A DNA stretch of 64,000 nt from Neoroseomonas marina (GCF_012927745.1 NZ_JABBKX010000006.1:1-64000); one strand, 5' to 3'; shown: positions 36,484-45,074, numbered from the stretch's first letter. Notes: generated by a model not told the origin, from the sequence alone. Program-made: numbers and translations.

Positions 36484-37178
36484 GGCGCGGCATCCTGCGG
36501 CAGGCCGGCGGCGCGGCGCGCGGCCGAGATCAGCGCCGCGCCCCGCCGTTCCGCCATGTCGGCCGACAGGGCGCCGGAGGGCTTGCCGGTGACGCCCGCG
36601 GCGCCGAGCCGCCGGACCTCCCGCGCCAGCGCCGATCCCGGCGGCGTCGCGGAGGAGACGACGAGCACCGTGCCGCGTCCGTTCAGCGCCCAGTGGCGCA
36701 GCATCGTGACGCCGTCCATGCCGGGCATCTCGATGTCGAGCAGCACGAGGTCCGGCGCCGTCTCGGCGCTGCGGGCGATCGCCTCGGCGCCGTCGGCGGC
36801 CTCGGCCACCACCTCGAAGGCGGCGTCGGCGGCGAGGATCTGGCGCAGCAGGCGGCGCATGGTGGGGGAATCGTCGACCACCAGCGTTCGGACGCGCCCG
36901 GCCGGCGGGGGCGCGGGCGGCGCGAGGGCGGCGTCGAGCGCCCCACCCATCGCCGCGGCCGCCGCGTGCAGCGCATCGGCATCCCCGGCCGCGACCGCGT
37001 CCGCCGCCGTGTCGAGCGGGGGCAGCAGCGCGGCGATCCCCACCGCCTCGACCATGGCGCGGAGATTGGCGATGACCCGTCCCGCCGCCGGCAGGTCCGT
37101 CGCGGCGGCGAGGCGCGCCGCGCCGGCGCGGTACTCCTCGGCGAAGGCGGCGACGAGGTCGGGATCGGGCGCGGTCAT
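36480..37178 (-). CDS. CheB-like response regulator lacking methylesterase
   Basis: A 232-residue protein. The first 90 residues are a helical bundle resembling a degenerate Hpt, with no HSLKG motif. Residues 96-215 are a receiver most like the CheB receiver, with D102/D103 and phospho-acceptor D148 in LLDIEMPGMDG. The chain ends after KPSGALSADMAERRGAALISAARR, where CheB would continue into its methylesterase domain. The ATG overlaps the CheW-like stop (ATGA). It may be a phosphate sink or adaptor. Confidence 0.85.
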   Translation of the reverse strand: MTAPDPDLVAAFAEEYRAGAARLAAATDLPAAGRVIANLRAMVEAVGIAALLPPLDTAADAVAAGDADALHAAAAAMGGALDAALAPPAPPPAGRVRTLVVDDSPTMRRLLRQILAADAAFEVVAEAADGAEAIARSAETAPDLVLLDIEMPGMDGVTMLRHWALNGRGTVLVVSSATPPGSALAREVRRLGAAGVTGKPSGALSADMAERRGAALISAARRAAGLPQDAAP

Positions 37179-38335
37179 GCGGGCAGGGCCGCCGCGCGGC
37201 AGATGCGGACGCCCATGCCGTCGAGCGGTGCGAGGCCCGAGACCAGCACGTCGTCCGCGACCGCCTCGATCAGGGCCGCGGGCAGGGCGCGCAGGCCGAG
37301 CACGCGCTCGACCGGCACCGCGACCGGCCGCGGCAACGCCAGGCGCAGCAGCGGCGCCTGGGCGAGAGCCGGCGCGAGGAGGGGTGGACCGAGGCGCGGG
37401 TCGAGGTCGTGCACCGGCAGCACCTCCCCCCGATGGGAGACGACGCCGCGCAGGGACGGGACCGGCGCGGGCGCCGGGGCCGGGCGCAGCGGGGCGAGGA
37501 CGGTCGCGATCTCGGCCGCCACGACGGCGAAGCGGGTGCCGCCGGCTTCGCACAGCAGCAGGCGCGCGACCTCGCGGCCCGCTTCGGGGCCGGCGGCGGG
37601 CAGCGCGTGCGGCGCGGCGTCGAGCAGCGCGCGGCCGTCCGGCGTTTCGCGCAGCCGTTCCTCGAGCGCGGGGCCTTCCATGCCGGGCGCGGCGCGACCG
37701 ATCGGCATGGCGAGCAGGCGGCCGTCGATCCGCAGCAGCGCTACCAGCCCCGAGGCCATCCCCGTGGCGGGCCTGCCCCCGGTGCACCACGCGGGATCGA
37801 GGACCAGCACGCGCCGCCCGGCGACCTCATGGATGCCGAAGGCGCCGGGCAGGCCCGGCGGTGTCGCCGGATCCATGCCGGGCCGCAGCGAGCCCATCCC
37901 TTCCAGCGCCGCGAGCGGGACGGAGACCGATCCGGTACCGTGCGTGAGCAGGTAATGGTCGCGGCTGCGCGGCGCGGCGAGCGGCATCGCCGCGGGCCGG
38001 GGCGGGATCGATAGCGCCACGGGCGCCGGCATGGGCAGCGGCGTCGCTTCCGGCAGGGCGAGCGGCACCGCATCGGCCGTCGGTTCCGTCACCGCGTCAC
38101 CGCCGCACACGACCGCGCCGCCGTCGCGTTCCACCACCACCCAGGCAGACGGGAAGGGGGTCAGCGCCCAGACCATCGCGCCGCGCCGGTCGACCATGGC
38201 GAGGCCCAGCAGTCCCGGCGGCGCGCCCGGCACGGGCCGCGGGGCGGGAGGGGCTTCGAGCCGGCGGGACCGCGGGGGCAGCAGGAAGCAGCGCATGCCC
38301 GCACGCAGGGCGAGCGCTTCGGGTTCCGCAGTCAT
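37175..38335 (-). CDS. CheW-like coupling protein (extended)
   Basis: A 386-residue protein with a C-terminal CheW domain (about 240-386; RFAVVAAEIATVLAPLR, then LRGVVSHRGEVLPVHDLDPRLG). Earlier regions (1-100, 130-230) keep weak CheW-like features such as GLLGLAMVDRRGAMVWAL and GIHEVAGRRVLVLDP, suggesting two or three tandem CheW folds. CheW links receptors to CheA. It is far longer than the usual 150-170 residue CheW. ATG 38335 is chosen; the frame extends upstream without a family-like sequence. Confidence 0.8.
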   Translation of the reverse strand: MTAEPEALALRAGMRCFLLPPRSRRLEAPPAPRPVPGAPPGLLGLAMVDRRGAMVWALTPFPSAWVVVERDGGAVVCGGDAVTEPTADAVPLALPEATPLPMPAPVALSIPPRPAAMPLAAPRSRDHYLLTHGTGSVSVPLAALEGMGSLRPGMDPATPPGLPGAFGIHEVAGRRVLVLDPAWCTGGRPATGMASGLVALLRIDGRLLAMPIGRAAPGMEGPALEERLRETPDGRALLDAAPHALPAAGPEAGREVARLLLCEAGGTRFAVVAAEIATVLAPLRPAPAPAPVPSLRGVVSHRGEVLPVHDLDPRLGPPLLAPALAQAPLLRLALPRPVAVPVERVLGLRALPAALIEAVADDVLVSGLAPLDGMGVRICRAAALPA

Positions 38336-38446
38336 GCGGAACCTCCAATGCCCGTGCGTGTTCCGGCAGCACTCCTCGGCACCGCGCCCCGCCTGTATCG
38401 CGAACCCCAGGCTAGGCCCTTCCAGCACCGGAACGCCACCGGCGCG

Positions 38447-38884
38447 TCAGAGCAGGACCATGCGCAGGCGGTTCCGCCCTTCCGGCAGGCGCTCATAAGC
38501 GAGTTCGCGCGTCATCCGCCGCATCAGCACCAGGCCGAGCCCGCCGGGTTCCGCATCCGCGAGGCTCAGCGGCCGTTCCTTCAACTCGCCGGCCGTGGGG
38601 TCGAAGGCGCGGCCGGCATCCTCGAAGACCAAAATGCAACGATCCGGCCCGGCCTCGGCCAGCAGGTCGACCTGCGCGGTCGCCGCATCCTCGGCGCCGT
38701 GCATGGCGACGTTCATCACCGCTTCCTCGACGAGGAGTTCGGCGCGGTCCGCGATGCCGCCGGGCAGGCCGCGGGCGTCGAGGAAGGCCCGCAGCCGGGG
38801 CTGCGCTGCCGTCAGCCCCGCCGAGGAGGCAGGGATGGAGAGGCGGAGCCTGTCCGCCTCTTCCGGACCGGTGGCCTGCGTCAC
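38447..38884 (-). CDS. RsbW-like ATP-binding protein (HATPase_c_2)
   Basis: A 145-residue GHKL-type kinase domain resembling anti-sigma regulators. The N box is EEAVMNVAMHG, G1 is EDAGRAFDPT and G2 is GGLGLVLMRRM. In partner-switching systems it binds either a STAS protein or a sigma factor. The start is a GTG 15 bases after the STAS stop. It sits with STAS at the upstream end of the CheA operon and opposite the SpoIIE phosphatase. Confidence 0.88.
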   Translation of the reverse strand: MTQATGPEEADRLRLSIPASSAGLTAAQPRLRAFLDARGLPGGIADRAELLVEEAVMNVAMHGAEDAATAQVDLLAEAGPDRCILVFEDAGRAFDPTAGELKERPLSLADAEPGGLGLVLMRRMTRELAYERLPEGRNRLRMVLL

Positions 38885-38899
38885 CGACCGGCCCCCGCC

Positions 38900-39241
38900 T
38901 CAGGTCGCGGTCAGCGCCAGCGCCTCGGCATCGTCGGTCGCGATCGGGATCAGCGTACCGAGGGCGACGGTCTCGAACACCGTCATGACCGAGGGCTGAG
39001 GGTTGAGGATGACGGCCTTGCGGCCGCGCCGCTGCAGCGTGCGCGCGACGGTCAGCAGCAGCCGGATGCCGAGCGAGCTGACGAACGGGACGGCGGCGAG
39101 GTCGACCACCGCATGGCGGTCGGCGGGGGCGATGCTCGCGGTGAAGCGCAACTCGATCTCGCCGGTGCCGGCGGCGTCGAGGCGCCCGTCGAGGACGACA
39201 CGGTTCACCCCCGGCGCCATCTCCTGAATGTCCATCTTCAT
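38900..39241 (-). CDS. STAS-domain anti-sigma factor antagonist
   Basis: A 113-residue STAS protein with the core VNRVVLDGRLDAAGTGEIE, the phosphorylation region VPFVSSLGIR (Ser-Ser at residues 55-56) and a following amphipathic helix. Starts at 39241 (MKMDIQEM) or 39235 are both possible; the longer frame to 39346 is rejected. The protein is the expected substrate of the SpoIIE phosphatase (32692-33873) and the RsbW-like kinase next door, which would phosphorylate it. Confidence 0.9.
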   Translation of the reverse strand: MKMDIQEMAPGVNRVVLDGRLDAAGTGEIELRFTASIAPADRHAVVDLAAVPFVSSLGIRLLLTVARTLQRRGRKAVILNPQPSVMTVFETVALGTLIPIATDDAEALALTAT

Positions 39242-39364
39242 CGCGCCATCATCCCTTCCGACCACCGCCAGGACGGTGAGCCACGCCCCACGCTGGACAG
39301 TCTCGTTGACGAAGACGTGATAAGGGAAGGGGGCGGCCTCCCGCATGTGACAATTGCATGTCGC

Positions 39365-39385
39365 GGCCGGCGCGGGGCGCCGGCC
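39365..39385. terminator. Hairpin downstream of ybjN gene
   Basis: A 9-bp perfect stem (ggccggcgc / gcgccggcc) with a GGG loop lies eight bases past the minus-strand YbjN stop. There is no evident T run, so its terminator role is tentative. Confidence 0.45.
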
Positions 39386-39392
39386 GGTGCGG

Positions 39393-39896
39393 TCAGGCTT
39401 CGCCGACGCAGTCCAGCATGGAGGCCGCCAGCGCCTCGGCCGGCGCCTTGCCGCCCCAGAGGACGAACTGGAAGGCGGGGAAGAAGCGCTCGCACTCGGT
39501 GATGGCGATGTCGACCATGTCCTCGAGGCTCTCGGCCGAGGCGGAGGGCGAGCCGCGGAGCAGGACGGAATGCCGGAACACCGGCACGCCGTCTTCCGCC
39601 TCGATGCCGAAATGGCCGATCCAGAGCCGGTCGTTCGCCAGGGCGAGGAGTTCGTAGAGCTTTTCGCGCCGGTCGGCCGGCACCTTCAGGTCGAAGGCGC
39701 AGGTGAAGGCCATCGCGCTGATCTCGTGCGACCAGGAGAAGTGCAGGCCGTAGTCGCACCACTTTCCCGGTGCCTCGGCCGCCATCTCCCCGTCCGAACG
39801 GCGCTCGAAGGCCCATTCATTGGCAGCGATGATCTGTTCGAGGATGTCGAGAGGGTTCGAGGAACGGTCGCGGTCCAAGTGGAGAGAGGCGGACAT
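39393..39896 (-). CDS. YbjN domain-containing protein
   Basis: A 167-residue cytoplasmic protein of the YbjN family (PF10722-type), a sensory/chaperone-like fold resembling type III secretion chaperones. Family segments include WCDYGLHFSWSHEISAMAFTCAFDLKVP and LWIGHFGIEAEDGVPVFRH. In many alphaproteobacteria it lies close to proC; here proC is about 9 kb away. A good GGAGG precedes the ATG. Function is unsettled. Confidence 0.9.
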   Translation of the reverse strand: MSASLHLDRDRSSNPLDILEQIIAANEWAFERRSDGEMAAEAPGKWCDYGLHFSWSHEISAMAFTCAFDLKVPADRREKLYELLALANDRLWIGHFGIEAEDGVPVFRHSVLLRGSPSASAESLEDMVDIAITECERFFPAFQFVLWGGKAPAEALAASMLDCVGEA

Positions 39897-40029
39897 GCGG
39901 CACCTCCTTGCCCGGGTCTGCCGCCCGGCACCACTAAATATGGGGTGCGAATCGGGCAGCGGGATACGAAAGGCAGACTACGCAGACGCAGAATCGCGTC
40001 GCAAGCCTGCAGCGGTTGTAATTCGGTCT

Positions 40030-40320
40030 TCAGGTTTCGGGTGAGGAGTCCGTGCCAGCTTCAAGTTCCGAGACCCGGTGTTCAAGGGCGGCGAGCCGGG
40101 ATTCCAGCGCTTCGGCCTGTTCCCGCGCGCGGCGGGCGACCTCCATCGCGGCGTCCAGTTCCTCGCGCTTGACCAGGTCGAGCCGCCGGACGATCGCCTC
40201 GGCCTGCGCCTTGGCCATCGCCTCGAGCTCGGTCCGCAGGCCGGCGAGGACCGAGAAGGCACCCCCGGCGACGCCCGCCAGGTCGTCCATGAATTTCGCG
40301 CGGCCACCATTGCCGACCAT
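40030..40320 (-). CDS. ubiK: UbiK family accessory factor
   Basis: A 96-residue protein of the UbiK/YqiC (BMFP) family that supports ubiquinone synthesis. It has an N-terminal segment FMDDLAGVAGGAFSVLAGLR and a C-terminal coiled coil with heptads (REQAEALESRLAALEHRVSELEA). The ATG at 40320 is chosen because GAAGGAG lies six bases upstream; an in-frame ATG at 40326 abuts that site. It diverges from hldD. Confidence 0.85.
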   Translation of the reverse strand: MVGNGGRAKFMDDLAGVAGGAFSVLAGLRTELEAMAKAQAEAIVRRLDLVKREELDAAMEVARRAREQAEALESRLAALEHRVSELEAGTDSSPET

Positions 40321-40418
40321 GGTCATCTCCTTCGTGCCGCTCGCCTTGCGGGGCCGTCCCACCGGGGCCTATACCGCCCGCGCCCCCCTCTCAAGGCCTG
40401 CCGGGCGGAATATCGACC

Positions 40419-41402
40419 ATGCACATCGTCACCGGCGGGGCCGGATTCATCGGGTCCAACCTCGTCGCGGCGCTCTGCGCCCGTGGGGAGGAGGTGGTGG
40501 TCGTGGACCGGCTGCGCCAGGGCCTGAAGTGGCGCAACCTGGCGAAGCATCCGATCGCGGGCATCGTGGCGCCGGACGACCTTCCGGCCTTCCTGGCGAC
40601 GAAACCGCCGGTCCGGGCGCTGTTCCACATGGGGGCGATCAGCGCGACGACCGAGACGGACGGGGACCTGGTCGCGGCGACCAACCTCGCCCTGCCGCAG
40701 ATGCTCTGGGACTGGTGCGCGGATGCGGGGGTGCCCTTCATCTATGCCTCCTCGGCGGCGACCTATGGCGACGGGGCGCTCGGCTTCGAGGACGATCTGC
40801 GCGCCGAGGCGCTGGCCCGGCTGCGGCCGCTCAACCTCTATGGCTGGTCGAAGCTCGCCTTCGACCGGCGGGTGGCGCAGATGCTGGCCCTTGGGCGGAA
40901 GCGCCCGCCGGTCTGGGCGGGGCTGCGCTTCTTCAACGTCTATGGGCCGAACGAGCACCACAAGGGGCGCATGGCCTCGGTGGTGCTGCACAAGTTCAAC
41001 CAGATCATGAAGGGCGAGGCGGCGACCCTGTTCGCCTCGGACCGCGAGGGCATCGCCGACGGGGAGCAGAAGCGCGACTTCGTCCATGTGCGCGACTGCG
41101 TCTCGGCGATGCTGTGGCTCGAGGCGCATCCGGAGGCGTCGGGCCTGTACAATATCGGCTCGGGCCAGGCGCGCACCTTCCTCGACCTGACGCGGGCGAT
41201 CTATGCCGCGCTGGGACGCAACGCCGACATCCGCTTCGTGCCCATGCCGGATGACCTCAAGGGCAAGTACCAGTACTTCACGGAGGCGCGGATGGAGCGC
41301 CTGCGCGGGGCAGGTTTCACGCAGCCGCCCACGACGCTCGAGGACGGGGTGCGTTCCTATGTGCGGGACGTGCTGATGAACGCCGAGGATCCCTTCGCCT
41401 GA
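40419..41402 (+). CDS. hldD: ADP-L-glycero-D-manno-heptose 6-epimerase
   Basis: A 327-residue short-chain dehydrogenase/epimerase with Rossmann motif VTGGAGFIGSN at the N-terminus and the catalytic pair in YGWSK (YxxxK). FFNVYGPNEHHKGRMASVV and a C-terminal KGKYQYFTEA are characteristic of HldD, which completes the heptose precursor for LPS inner core. The stop overlaps lgt (TGATG, one base), so it is co-transcribed with lgt-midA-pgeF. Confidence 0.93.
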   Translation: MHIVTGGAGFIGSNLVAALCARGEEVVVVDRLRQGLKWRNLAKHPIAGIVAPDDLPAFLATKPPVRALFHMGAISATTETDGDLVAATNLALPQMLWDWCADAGVPFIYASSAATYGDGALGFEDDLRAEALARLRPLNLYGWSKLAFDRRVAQMLALGRKRPPVWAGLRFFNVYGPNEHHKGRMASVVLHKFNQIMKGEAATLFASDREGIADGEQKRDFVHVRDCVSAMLWLEAHPEASGLYNIGSGQARTFLDLTRAIYAALGRNADIRFVPMPDDLKGKYQYFTEARMERLRGAGFTQPPTTLEDGVRSYVRDVLMNAEDPFA

Positions 41403-42205
41403 TGTTCTTCGCCATTCCCTTCCCCGCCATCGACCCGACGCTGATCGAGATCGGGCCCTTCGCCATCCGTTGGTACGCGCTGGCCTACATCGCCGGCATC
41501 ATCCTCGGCTGGCGGGTCGCCCGGGTGCTGGTCCAGCGCACGCCGAAGGTCGCCACACCCGAGCAGGTTGACGACTACGTCACCTGGGCGACGCTCGGCA
41601 TCATCCTCGGCGGGCGGCTGGGCTACGTGCTGTTCTACCGGCCGGGCTACTACGTGACGGCGCCGTGGGAGGCCCTCGCGCTGTGGCATGGCGGGATGTC
41701 CTTCCATGGCGGGGCGCTCGGCGTGATCGTCGCGACCTGGCTGTTCGCGCGGCGCAACGCGATCGACTGGGTGGCCTTCGCCGACCGCATCGTCTGCGTG
41801 GTGCCGATCGGGCTGTTCTTCGGGCGGCTGGCCAATTTCATCAATGGCGAGCTCTGGGGCCGGGTCACCGATGTGCCCTGGGCCATGGTCTTCCCCACCG
41901 GCGGGCCGGACCCCCGTCATCCCTCGCAGCTCTACCAGGCCTTTCTCGAGGGCATCGTGCTGTTCAGCGTGCTGATGTGGCTCGCGCGCAGCGAATGGGT
42001 GCGGGCGCGGCCGGGCATCCTCTCCGGCACCTTCCTGGCGGGCTACGGCCTGGCGCGCATCACCGGCGAGTTCTTCCGCCAGCCGGACGCGCATCTCGGC
42101 TTCCTGTTTGCGGGCGCGACCATGGGGCAGTTGCTGTCGCTGCCGATGATCCTGATCGGCGGCTGGCTGATCCTCCGCGGCCGGGCGCGGCATGTCGAAG
42201 GCTGA
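41402..42205 (+). CDS. lgt: Prolipoprotein diacylglyceryl transferase
   Basis: A 267-residue inner-membrane enzyme that transfers diacylglycerol to lipobox cysteines. Conserved segments are HGGMSFHGGALGV and GRLANFINGELWGR with the essential arginine, plus HPSQLYQAFLEG. About seven transmembrane helices are visible. It overlaps midA by 14 bases. It would modify the lipoproteins encoded nearby, such as the product at 44082-45074. Confidence 0.96.
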   Translation: MFFAIPFPAIDPTLIEIGPFAIRWYALAYIAGIILGWRVARVLVQRTPKVATPEQVDDYVTWATLGIILGGRLGYVLFYRPGYYVTAPWEALALWHGGMSFHGGALGVIVATWLFARRNAIDWVAFADRIVCVVPIGLFFGRLANFINGELWGRVTDVPWAMVFPTGGPDPRHPSQLYQAFLEGIVLFSVLMWLARSEWVRARPGILSGTFLAGYGLARITGEFFRQPDAHLGFLFAGATMGQLLSLPMILIGGWLILRGRARHVEG

Positions 42206-43208
42206 CGCGCCGCCCGAGCGCCTCGATCGTTTCCTCGGCCGGGCGGCCGCCGCCTACTACGCCACGCGGGAACCCTTCGGCACCGGGGGCGACTTCACCA
42301 CGGCGCCCGAGATCACCCAGGCCTTCGGGGAATGCCTCGGCCTCTGGGCGGCCATCGCCTGGGAGGCGATGGGGCGGCCCGAGCCGGTGCTGCTGGTGGA
42401 ACTCGGCCCCGGTCGCGGCACGCTGATGGCAGATGCCCTCCGCGCGGTGGGCGAGATGGTGCCGCCCTTCCGCGCGGCGGCGCGGGTGCATTTGGTCGAG
42501 ACCTCCCCCCGTCTGCGCGCCGTCCAGGCGGAACGGCTGGGCGGCGCGGCGGCCGCCTGGCATGACGACATCGCCGCGCTGCCGCCGGGCCCGGCGATGG
42601 TCATCGCCAACGAGTTCCTCGACGCGCTGCCGATTCGCCAGTTCGTGCGCCGCGGCGGAGGCTGGCTGGAACGTTTCGTCGCCGCCGGCGCCTTGGTGGA
42701 GGGGTCGGCCGAGGGCGCGCCGGCCCTGCCGGAGGACGCGCCCGAGGGTGCGGTGCAGGAAGTCTGCGAACCCGCGCGCGCGATCGGCGCCGCGCTGGGG
42801 GCGCGGATCGCGGCGCAGGGCGGGGCGGCGCTGTTCCTCGACTATGGGCCGGCCGAGAGCGGCTTCGGCGACAGCCTGCAGGCGATGGCGCGCCACGGTG
42901 CCGCAGACCCGCTGGGCGCGCCCGGTTCGGCCGACGTCACGGCCCATGTCGACTTCGCGGCCTTCGCGGCGGCGGCCCGTGCGGCCGGGGCGCGGGTGCA
43001 GGGGCCGCTGCCGCAGGGGGTCTTCCTCGGGCGGCTCGGGCTGTTCAGCCGGGCGGCGATGCTCGCGCGGATGGACCCGAAGCGTGCGACGCACCATCTT
43101 GCGGCGGCGCAGCGATTGGCCGCGCCCGAGCATATGGGGCGGCTGTTCAAGGCGATCTGCCTCTGCCACGCCGGTCTGCCGACGCTGCCGGGATTCGAGG
43201 AGGGCTGA
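42192..43208 (+). CDS. MidA/NDUFAF7-family methyltransferase
   Basis: A 338-residue SAM-dependent methyltransferase of the MidA family (PF02636), whose mitochondrial homologue methylates a complex I subunit. Family markers include YYATREPFGTGGDFTTAPEITQAFGE at the N-terminus, VELGPGRGTLMAD as motif I and VIANEFLDALPIRQFV. The gene order lgt-midA-pgeF is common in alphaproteobacteria. Its start overlaps lgt by 14 bases and its stop overlaps pgeF by one. Confidence 0.93.
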   Translation: MSKADAPPERLDRFLGRAAAAYYATREPFGTGGDFTTAPEITQAFGECLGLWAAIAWEAMGRPEPVLLVELGPGRGTLMADALRAVGEMVPPFRAAARVHLVETSPRLRAVQAERLGGAAAAWHDDIAALPPGPAMVIANEFLDALPIRQFVRRGGGWLERFVAAGALVEGSAEGAPALPEDAPEGAVQEVCEPARAIGAALGARIAAQGGAALFLDYGPAESGFGDSLQAMARHGAADPLGAPGSADVTAHVDFAAFAAAARAAGARVQGPLPQGVFLGRLGLFSRAAMLARMDPKRATHHLAAAQRLAAPEHMGRLFKAICLCHAGLPTLPGFEEG

Positions 43209-43981
43209 TGGCCCAGTTCGTCACCGCCGAGAGCCTCGCCGCCGAGTCCGGCCTGGCTCATGCCTTCTTCACCCGCCGGGGCGGTGTGTCCGCCGGGCCC
43301 TTCGCGGCGCTGAACTGTTCCCTGTCGGGCAAGGACGACCCGGATGCGGTGCGGGAGAACCGCCGCCGGGCGGCCGACGCCCTGGGCGTGGCGCCGGGAT
43401 CGCTCGCCGCGCTGACCCAGGTGCACGGCCCGGATGTCGCGGTGGTGGAGACGCTGTGGCCCGACGACGACCGCCCGAAGGCCGACGCGATGGTCACGCG
43501 GCGACCGGGGGTCGCGCTCGGCATCGTCACCGCCGATTGCGCGCCCGTCCTGTTCGCCGACCCCGCCGCCGGGGTGATCGGCGCCGCCCATGCCGGTTGG
43601 CGCAGCGCCGTCGGCGGCGTGCTGGAGGCAACCATTGCGGCCATGCTCGCGCTCGGCGCCCGGCGGGAAGCGATCGTCACCGCGGTGGGGCCCTGCATCC
43701 GCCAGCCCTCCTACGAAGTGGCGGCCGATCTGCGCGACGCGGTGCTGGCGCGTGACCCCGCCCATGCCCGCTTCTTCGCCGACGGGCGGCGGGAGGGGCG
43801 CTGGCAGTTCGACCTCGCGGGATATTGTGCCGCCAGGCTCTCGGCGGCGGGCGCCGGGGTCGAAATCACCCCCTACGACACCCTGGCGCTGGAAGGCGAC
43901 TTCTTCAGCCATCGGCGGAACACGCTCGCCGGGGGTGGGCCGATCGGCCACCAGCTCTCGGCGATCGCGCTGGCGGTCTGA
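43208..43981 (+). CDS. pgeF: Purine nucleoside phosphorylase PgeF (YfiH/laccase-domain family)
   Basis: A 257-residue protein with the metal-binding residues of the family: TQVHGPDV, the cysteine in TADCAPVLF and the histidine in GAAHAGWRSA. Members have purine nucleoside phosphorylase activity and are linked to peptidoglycan editing. It begins with a one-base overlap with midA and follows the conserved lgt-midA-pgeF order. Confidence 0.93.
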   Translation: MAQFVTAESLAAESGLAHAFFTRRGGVSAGPFAALNCSLSGKDDPDAVRENRRRAADALGVAPGSLAALTQVHGPDVAVVETLWPDDDRPKADAMVTRRPGVALGIVTADCAPVLFADPAAGVIGAAHAGWRSAVGGVLEATIAAMLALGARREAIVTAVGPCIRQPSYEVAADLRDAVLARDPAHARFFADGRREGRWQFDLAGYCAARLSAAGAGVEITPYDTLALEGDFFSHRRNTLAGGGPIGHQLSAIALAV

Positions 43982-44023
43982 GCACCCCTGGTCAAGCCGG
44001 TGCCCGGCGCCAATAAGGACGCC

Positions 44024-44095
44024 ATGCCCTACATCCTGATGTTCGGAGCGTTGATGCTGCTGACCCTGCTGGTGTCCTGCCTTGCGCTGGTCTGA
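44024..44095 (+). CDS. Putative 23-residue membrane peptide
   Basis: A very short frame reading MPYILMFGALMLLTLLVSCLALV, essentially one hydrophobic helix. It has AAGGA six bases before the ATG, a good ribosome-binding site. Its last 14 bases overlap the TTG start of the downstream lipoprotein gene, so translation could be coupled (leader or membrane mini-protein). It is too short for certain support. Confidence 0.4.
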   Translation: MPYILMFGALMLLTLLVSCLALV

Positions 44096-45074
44096 CCCCA
44101 TCCGGGCCGGACTGGCCGCGCTCGCGCTCCTTGTCCTGGCCGCCTGTGGCGACCTGCCGCAGCCCTTCCGAGGCAATCCGGGCGGTCAGGCCGGGCTGCT
44201 CGCCGCGCCGCCCGCCTACCGGCTCGCCATTCCCCGGCCCGCTGGCGCCATGTTGACCGACCGCCAGGCGGATGGCTTCGCCGAGGCGCTGTCGACCGCC
44301 TTGCTGGCCAACGAGGTCCCGGCTTCGGCGACCGACCCGCTGCCGCTCGACTGGCGGCTGACGGTGGAAACGCGGATCGAGGGCAATGCCGTGGTGCCGC
44401 GCTACACCCTGACCGATCCGGACGGGCAGCGTCAGGGCAGCGCCGACGGGGCGCGGGTGTCGTCCCGCGAATGGTCGGCGCCGAGTGCGGACCTGCTGGC
44501 CCGCGTCGCGCGCGACGCCGCGCCGCGGGTGGCCGACCTGCTGCTGCGTGCCGAGGCGGCGCGGAAGGGCATGGACCCCGCGGCCCTCGCGGTCGCCGGG
44601 CCGCCCCGCATCTACGTCCCGATGGTCCGCGGCGCGCCGGGCGATGGCAACATGGCGCTGACGGCCCGGCTGCGCGAGGCGCTGACCCAGCAGGGCCTGG
44701 TGGTGCAGGAGAGCGCCCAGGGCGCCCGCTTCGCGGTCACCGGCCAGGTCGATGTGGTGAACCAACCGGCGACCCGGACCCAGCGGATCGAGATCCTGTG
44801 GACCGTGTCGCGCCAGGATGGCGAGGATCTCGGCCGCGTGCTGCAGCTGAACGAGGTGCCGCACGGGGTGCTCGAGCGCTTCTGGGGCGACGTCGCCTTC
44901 GCCGCGGCGAACGAGGCCGCGGGCGGCGTCAGGACGGTGGTGTCCAATGCTGGCGGCTTTCCGACCCAGCCGGGCGAGGCGCCGCGCCCATCCGGGCCGC
45001 AGGCCGGGCAGGGGCTCGCCATGCCGCAGAACCCGGGCACCCTGCCCACGCCGCAGCCGCAGGCCGCGGAATAG
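44082..45074 (+). CDS. Lipoprotein of unknown function
   Basis: A 330-residue protein starting at a TTG, with a lipoprotein signal and lipobox (ALLVLAACG, Cys at about residue 22). The mature part has two similar-looking halves with DRQADGFAEALSTAL, WRLTVETRIEGNAVVPRY and later RLREALTQQGLVVQE, FAVTGQVDVV. The C-terminal tail is Pro/Gln-rich. I do not recognise a family; the frame matches coding statistics of the region. It follows pgeF and overlaps the mini-protein frame by 14 bases. Confidence 0.8.
   Translation: MRWSDPIRAGLAALALLVLAACGDLPQPFRGNPGGQAGLLAAPPAYRLAIPRPAGAMLTDRQADGFAEALSTALLANEVPASATDPLPLDWRLTVETRIEGNAVVPRYTLTDPDGQRQGSADGARVSSREWSAPSADLLARVARDAAPRVADLLLRAEAARKGMDPAALAVAGPPRIYVPMVRGAPGDGNMALTARLREALTQQGLVVQESAQGARFAVTGQVDVVNQPATRTQRIEILWTVSRQDGEDLGRVLQLNEVPHGVLERFWGDVAFAAANEAAGGVRTVVSNAGGFPTQPGEAPRPSGPQAGQGLAMPQNPGTLPTPQPQAAE

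Noticed and set aside
33982..37947. A 1321-codon plus-strand frame opposite the cheA operon
   Set aside because: It lies antisense to four well-supported genes and its translation has no recognisable domain.
39235..39346. N-terminal extension of the STAS protein to 39346
   Set aside because: The extra residues are not STAS-like, and the natural start MKMDIQEM or MDIQEM is at 39241/39235.
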